Below, in pieces: positions 58,748 through 64,000 of a DNA stretch of 64,000 nucleotides. Within the stretch, counting starts at the first letter, position 1; every line of letters starts with the position of its first letter. The stretch covers positions 400,505-464,504 of the forward strand of contig NW_022985178.1 of the NCBI RefSeq assembly GCF_010093535.1. The letters are read 5' to 3'. A program made the position numbers and the translations under genes. Source of the stretch: Lindgomyces ingoldianus (lineage: Eukaryota; Ascomycota; Dothideomycetes; Pleosporales; Lindgomycetaceae). Under the pieces are notes generated by a model. The model searched no databases. It had not been told where the DNA came from and saw only the letters and a list, made by a program, of their open reading frames with translations.

Positions 58748-59914
58748 CTTTGTAGGGGGTGGGTTAGGGAGCAGCGATGGCTGAGCTAGCTATCGTGTTT
58801 AATTCGGACTGGTTGGGTAGTGGTGTTGTCTTTGCAGGAAGAAGAGAAAGGCAAAGATGACAAAGCTCTTGAGTAGTGGGAGAGAGGACTCTTGTGCTCC
58901 CCGGCAAGGCTATGTCCTGCAGTGCTTGAATTCAGACCATTTCAGCGCTATATTTCAGCATTCTTCTCGTATCTATAGCGTCAGAATTCTACTTCTTGAC
59001 TGGTTGGTTGGATGCCCTGCTGTGTTGGTCGTTCCGACGTCAGGCAAATATTCCGCCTGAGAGCGCAAGGTTGAGTTTTGGCATGATAAGGAAAGAGGAC
59101 ATAGGAATATGAAAATGGAAACCTCTGGTGAATGATTCAAGGGTAGAAGATGAGAAGAATTGATACTACGAGAATGCTTCGATGCTAAACCGTTTCAGTC
59201 TATATGATGTCGTGGGGGTTGCAGAAAGACATGCTCTCTGCACATCGACGATCTAGAACTAACGCTCCTAGAGTGCGGTGGCCGTTCTTCATCTTGTGCA
59301 GTCGGATTCGGGGGCACCCACGAGGTCTTGGAGTATATCTACACCATAGGGTTGACCTTGACAAGACACCCGAGCATGACGAGAGTGGTTTCTACTCGAA
59401 ACAAGCATCGAAACGGTCCATCCTAATGCAGCTAAGCGAGGATTGAGATTGACGCAGGGACCAGCAAATGGCGAGCTCCGATCCAGCTTTCGCCTCGCTG
59501 GTCCCACGTGCCTTGCAACGACACCCTCCTATCGCCTCTGACTGGTCTCAGATGCCTGAACGGGCATCGATCCTCATCATGTCTCGCATATTGCAATGGC
59601 CCAGTCGGTGCGTGACCTTGGGCGGCGTGTTCGCTGATGCTGCGCCTTGAATGGCTGTTTCTGGCATTCCCTTAATAACCTCGATACTTCGAGTTTCCCT
59701 GGTGGCAGCATCTTGCATACGGCATTCATCCCACCTACTTGTTTGGTCCTTAGCTGCGAGCCTGCAACACGAAGAGGCGAATTAGGGAAGAGCGAGGACA
59801 GTTGAGTTGCCGGTCCGAGAGAGGATCGCCCCGCGAAGCTTGTTCGAGCCTGCCGGGAATTGGTTGCTGTGTATCCAAGTACCGGTTGGTGCAGTAGAGA
59901 GAAAGGAAGGAGCT
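58748..59914. other. Intergenic region, may hold the missing first exon of the minus-strand gene
   Basis: No frame with start codon and fitting donor was found. The end of the stretch is the upstream region of the RNase T2 gene, whose frame stays open from 59807 but has its first ATG at 59915. Confidence 0.35.
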
Positions 59915-61383
59915 ATGCCTGCCCTTCAGGAAGACCTACAAAATGCGGCCACGGCTGCCTTCCAACATGTCTCCTCCGTCGTTCCTTCATCTTTAGCTTC
60001 GTTCGACTCCGATACAATGCCCTCCGCACTTCCCTCGCTGAGAACGCTTTCGAAGCTTGCTCTTGGTGGTGTGCAGGTGCTGCTTGGATCTGGACAGACG
60101 GTTTTGGGAGGTACACCTGCGGCTTGCTCGAATCCGCAACTGAGCTGTCATAACACTACGGTTGTGGCTGATCTCTGCTGCTTCAATGCTCCGGGTGGGC
60201 AATTGCTCCAAACGCAGTTCTGGGATACGGATCCGGCGACAGGGCCGGATGATAGCTGGACAATCCATGGGCTATGGTACCTCCCTCTAGTACCTAACGT
60301 CTTTCAGCCATAAGAAAAATGAACTAATAATATACCACAAGGCCCGACCGTTGCGACGGCACCTACGACGCGAACTGCGATACTACCCGCGACTACTCCA
60401 ACATCTCGGCTATCATTCAATCGTTCGGCAAGACGGATCTCCTTTCATATATGCAGACTTATTGGAAAGACTACCAGGGCAACGACCAGACGTTCTGGCA
60501 ACATGAATGGACCAAGCACGGAACATGTATCAGCACGTTGAATCCGGAGTGCTACTCGGATCACAAGGCAACAGAGGAGGTCGTAGACTTCTTCCAGAAA
60601 ACTGTAGATCTGTTCAAGACTTTACCTTCATATGAGGTGCGTATTCTTCCCTACTCCCGTTAGTCTAAAGCGTGGCTATGGAATACTGACTATATATAGT
60701 GGCTCGCCGCAGCTGGCATAACACCCTCGACATCCCAGACCTATACGACATCCGCCATCCAGGCCGCACTGGCTGCCAAACGCCCAGGCGTTTCAGTGAC
60801 TCTCGGTTGCAAGTCCAGCACCTTGAACGAAATATGGTATCATTATGATGTGCGCGGCTCCGTGCAGACCGGAGAGTTTGTTCCGGCGGATCCAGATGGC
60901 ACCAAGTCAACATGCCCTGCTTCTGGCATCAAATACCTGCCAAAGAACGGCGGTACGGGCACTCCGACCTCTGCTCCGGGAACAGGGACGAGTACGAGCG
61001 TGCCGACGGGGACGAGTGCGCCGGGGACGCCGTTTAGTGGGAAGGGGTACTTAAACGTACAAGTGAGCGGCGCGAAGAAGGGATGTATTATTTCTGCTGG
61101 GACGTGGTATACTACCGGGACTTGCGCAACTTTCACTTCGGCGACTTCTGGATCGGGTTTCACACTCTCGTCGTCCAAAGGTAAGTGCGGAGTTGTCTCT
61201 GGTGTGTTGACATGCGGTTCGAGTGTCACTGCGACTAGTTTTACGGCTGTGAATGGGCAGCTGGCTGCGGGAGGCAATGCAGTCTGGAGTGCAGATCAGG
61301 CTGCGAGTGGGAGCACCCAAGAGAAGGTGTATGCCGGTGGCGATCATGCTTCTCAGATCAGTATCGTTTGGCAGAGCATATAG
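59915..61383 (+). CDS. RNase T2 family ribonuclease with C-terminal extension
   Basis: Proposed structure is join(59915..60276,60342..60636,60700..61383), 446 aa from the first ATG. A second in-frame ATG at 60017 would place the hydrophobic signal-like stretch (LSKLALGGVQVLLGS) nearer the N-terminus and may be the true start. Both catalytic signatures are present. CAS I is WTIHGLWPD, completed across intron 1 (65 nt, GTACCT, branch ACTAATA), and CAS II is HEWTKHGTC. Many cysteines fit a secreted or vacuolar disulfide-bonded enzyme. After a Gly/Thr/Ser/Pro linker (TSAPGTGTSTSVPTGTSAPG) comes the separate C-terminal domain found in fungal Rny1-type enzymes. It cleaves single-stranded RNA through cyclic phosphates and is usually involved in RNA turnover in the vacuole or outside the cell. 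Confidence 0.9.
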
Positions 61384-61634
61384 GGCGTCTTCATAGTCTA
61401 TAGATGGGTAGGGCATAATTTTATCTGAACATCAAAGCATTTGATCATGCAAAAGCGAAGCCGCACACTGCCAAAGTTGTGGTGCGGCTGCAGGGATGAA
61501 GCGTGAGGCGAGCCTCAGCAAGAGGGCAAAAAGGGAGGACAGAGTGCGCCGTGCCCGCGAACTCAATGCTAATCCTTCTACCAGCATCGCACTCTCCTCA
61601 ACCACAGTGTAAAAAAGAAAGCAAAATAATGGTG
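61384..61634. other. Spacer between the RNase T2 gene and tRNA-Ser
   Basis: No gene is seen. An A/G-rich patch (AAAAAAGAAAGCAAAATAAT) at 61611-61630 lies just past the 3' end of the minus-strand tRNA; Pol III termination would require T residues on the transcribed strand product, which this A-run provides. Confidence 0.4.
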
Positions 61635-61732
61635 CGACAACGACAGGATTCGAACCTGTGCGGCCGAAGCCATATGATATCTAGTAGCCTTGGCATTCGA
61701 GTCATACCCATTAACCACTCTGGCACGTTGTC
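61635..61732 (-). tRNA. tRNA-Ser (anticodon CGA) with a 17-nt intron
   Basis: On the minus strand the acceptor arms GACAACG and CGTTGTC pair fully, with discriminator G. The D arm is CCA/TGG around GAGTGGTTAA. The T arm is ACAGG TTCGAAT CCTGT. The anticodon stem TATGA pairs with TCATA only when a 17-nt intron (61679-61695) is removed one base after the anticodon, giving loop CTCGAAA with anticodon CGA. A long variable arm (GGC TTCG GCC) marks the class II serine type. Mature length is 81 nt. The box B motif GGTTCGAATCC is intact. Confidence 0.92.
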
Positions 61733-62248
61733 TTCTGCACAAGATAATAGTTTTCGAAGATATTCTGATATATATATCTCTGTTATAAATCTAGCGTAAT
61801 CACTATAACTATTCCAGGGACACACGCAACCCTTGAATCGGGGTGGCGGTGTATTCTGCAGGCCATTTTCGGGTGGAACAAAGACTGCAGATATTAATCA
61901 CTCCTCCAAGCCTTGCAGTGCCCTAACATTAAAATCCCACTCAGTGCGCTCGGTCAACAAGGTCTGCAAGCTCCCGGCAAGGCCATCAGGAATCGGGTCA
62001 GTGGGGCGGGAGATCCGCTAGTGGCGCACGCTATCCGAGACCTGGATTGGTTTCCTGCATGTACATCGGCAGCACAGCATCCCATCCCCCAAAATAAGAA
62101 CAACAGACACGCGCTTGCCAAGTCTGACAAGGCGAGGAGTGAAAGTGGACTGCGGGACTCTTCGCTTTCACTTCGCTCTCGAGAAAGTTGAGAGGGCGCG
62201 GCGAGCCATGTAGCCGACACCTGACACCACAGGAGACAGAAGTTCAGA
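61733..62248. other. Intergenic region between tRNA-Ser and the Ubp8-like gene
   Basis: Overlapping short frames on both strands have no recognisable product. The stretch should contain upstream signals of both neighbours. Confidence 0.4.
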
Positions 62249-64000
62249 ATGGACACCATTACCGTCACCCCTAAGGGAGCCTCGCTGGCCTCGCCCAAGG
62301 TCGTCAAGAACTCCAAGGGGGCTATTGTGCCGAGCAGCCAGATGGCATATGTTGAGTATGGCTGCGGTGAGTGCTTCTTGCTTCTCGTGGGGAATTCGGC
62401 GCTGACACAGAATCTGGCAGAGCACATGCGAGACATGATGGAGAATGCCCGGAAGCTCACCCTCCACAACTACAGAGCTATCCTGCAAGACATCCACGAG
62501 AAGCCGAGCGTGATAGCTCAGACCCACAGGACGCCTGCTGCTGGCGACGGCCGGCCCGTTGTCGCCCTCAGACCCGTCTATCTATGTCTCCAGTGTCCGA
62601 GTGTGCTACCCGAGGCCGAGAGGGACCAGCATGTGGAGGCGAAACTACACTGCTTCTGTCAGTCATAACGGGGATACTTGGTGTGTCGGGCTAATCTGGA
62701 TTTCAGCTGTCGAGTCTCGGGACGGGCACATCTACTGCGGGAATTGCCAAGATTTCATCTACGACCCTGACCTAGAGCTTCGGAGACTTCAGAAAGGTTG
62801 GTAGACACACTTGTGGCTCCTGGACGAGCATGGGAGCTAATGGGAATGATCGCAGGCAAGAAACGCAAGCATGAAGACCCCATCACCACCGACGAGGTTA
62901 AACTCATCGTGAACAACTCCACCTTCCTCCCCTGTCGAGCGATCGGGCTCCGCGGCCTCTACAACATGGGACAGACATGTTTCATGAGCGTCATACTCCA
63001 GACTCTAATACATAATCCGTTCATCCGGAACTTCTACCTCGCAGAAGGACACCGGACCGTCGACTGCGAGAAGGAGGCATGCGTGAGCTGCGCATTGGAC
63101 GAAATGTTCGTCGAATTTCACTCGGTTGAAAAGACTGAGGGCTTTGGCGCCGTCAGCATGCTCCTGGGCAGCTGGCTGGCCGCGGAGGTGCGTTCTGTCT
63201 TTCTGTCCTTGAGCTTATCGTGAAGGATTGGCCCCTTGCTAACGCGCCCTTCCAGGCCCTCGCAGGCTACCAACAGCAAGACGCCCACGAATACATGCAA
63301 TTCATCCTCAACGCGCTCCACCTCCAGAACGGCGGCTCATCGGATTGCGACTCCGATTGCAAATGCATAGTGCACCGGACCTTCTACGGAAAGCTCTCAA
63401 GCACAGTGACCTGTGATAAATGTCGGAATGTGACAGCAACTTTGGATCCGTATATGGACTTGAGTCTGGACGTTCGGAATCAGTCCAAGAAGCGGAAATT
63501 GAATCTGCAGGAGAGCAATGGAGACGACTCCTTCTCTCCGTTGGATCTGAGAGAGTGCTTGGAGAGATTCACTAGTAGGGAGAAACTGGCGGCAACTGAG
63601 TACACATGCCAGAATTGCGATGGTCAACAGACTGTGACAAAGCAGTTGAGTATCAAGAGGTTGCCGCCTGTTCTCCCTATTCATCTAAAGGCAAGGCACC
63701 CTTCTAGATGTAGAACCCAGTGGCGTAAAACTAATTGGGAACAGCGCTTTGAGCACATGAAATCCACATCCTCCAAGATCGAAACGAAAGTCAAATTCCC
63801 CATGAAGCTCGACCTCTACCCCTACACCACACAATATAAGGCCTCGCAAACGAAAGCCGCGAAGATGTCCGGACAATCGAATACAAATTACAACATCAAC
63901 ACCCCAGCTCATAGCATACCGTACGAGCTTTCCAGCGTTATTGTGCATAAAGGCAAGATGGACTCGGGACACTACGTCAGTTATTCGAGAGAAGGGAATG
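62249..64000 (+). CDS. ubp8: Ubp8-like SAGA deubiquitinase, 3' truncated by the window
   Basis: Proposed structure is join(62249..62366,62421..62657,62707..62796,62856..63187,63256..63690,63745..>64000). The first exons encode a ZnF-UBP domain: GCEH, CLQC, HVEAKLHCF, then YCGNCQDFIYDP. The USP domain follows with the catalytic Cys box GLRGLYNMGQTCFMS and QQQDAHEYMQFIL. A zinc ribbon shows CDKC and CQNC. The His box GKMDSGHYVSY is near the window end. ZnF-UBP plus USP of this size is the Ubp8/USP22 layout, the histone H2B deubiquitinase of the SAGA complex. The intron at 63691-63744 appears to start with GC (AAG-GCAAGG) and end ACAG, joining PIHLK to RFEHMKST. Introns 1-4 have GT donors. Confidence 0.9.

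Overview
The window is genomic DNA of a filamentous ascomycete (Pezizomycotina). The evidence is short introns of about 47-120 nt with GTAAGT-like donors and CTRAC-like branch sites, fungus-typical families (Bsd2/NDFIP, Sds23, DUF2434, GH18 chitinase, RNase T2, Ubp8, STAND/NACHT), and a long AT-rich block carrying repeat-induced point mutation (RIP). The species cannot be named from the sequence.

Layout. Positions 1-18000 are a gene-bearing arm: an RGG-tail gene end, a low-complexity repeat protein (973-3070), a divergent pair of a UQCC2/Cbp6-like respiratory assembly factor and a Bsd2-like ubiquitin-ligase adaptor (3733-5856), a wrecked STAND NACHT gene (6860-8452), a membrane-anchored GH18 chitinase (9468-11597), a J-domain protein, a conserved protein of unknown function, and a secreted alpha/beta hydrolase with a one-base frameshift. 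Positions 18000-23785 are gene-poor and hold a decayed gene full of in-frame stops. Positions 23786 to about 46820 are an AT-rich, RIP-mutated block. Its core is a nested pair of LTR retrotransposons with target-site duplications still readable: a Ty3/Gypsy element (31399-44246, TSD ATAAG) split by a Ty1/Copia element (36131-43309, TSD CTTAT), both sitting in older unclassified mutated DNA. Positions 46821-64000 are a second gene arm: DUF2434 membrane protein, Sds23-type CBS protein, two non-autonomous DNA transposons, a RING protein, an HAD/RGG protein, a small membrane protein, RNase T2, an intron-containing tRNA-Ser(CGA) and the start of the SAGA deubiquitinase Ubp8.

The genes do not form one pathway. 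Ubiquitin recurs (Bsd2 adaptor, RING protein, Ubp8) but the loci are separate. The best second-look items are the dated nested transposons with a mosaic RIP pattern, three inferred GC-AG introns in three neighbouring genes, a hAT-like element packed with GTTACT motifs, and several genes caught in decay. All exon structures were worked out by hand from splice signals, reading frame and family resemblance.
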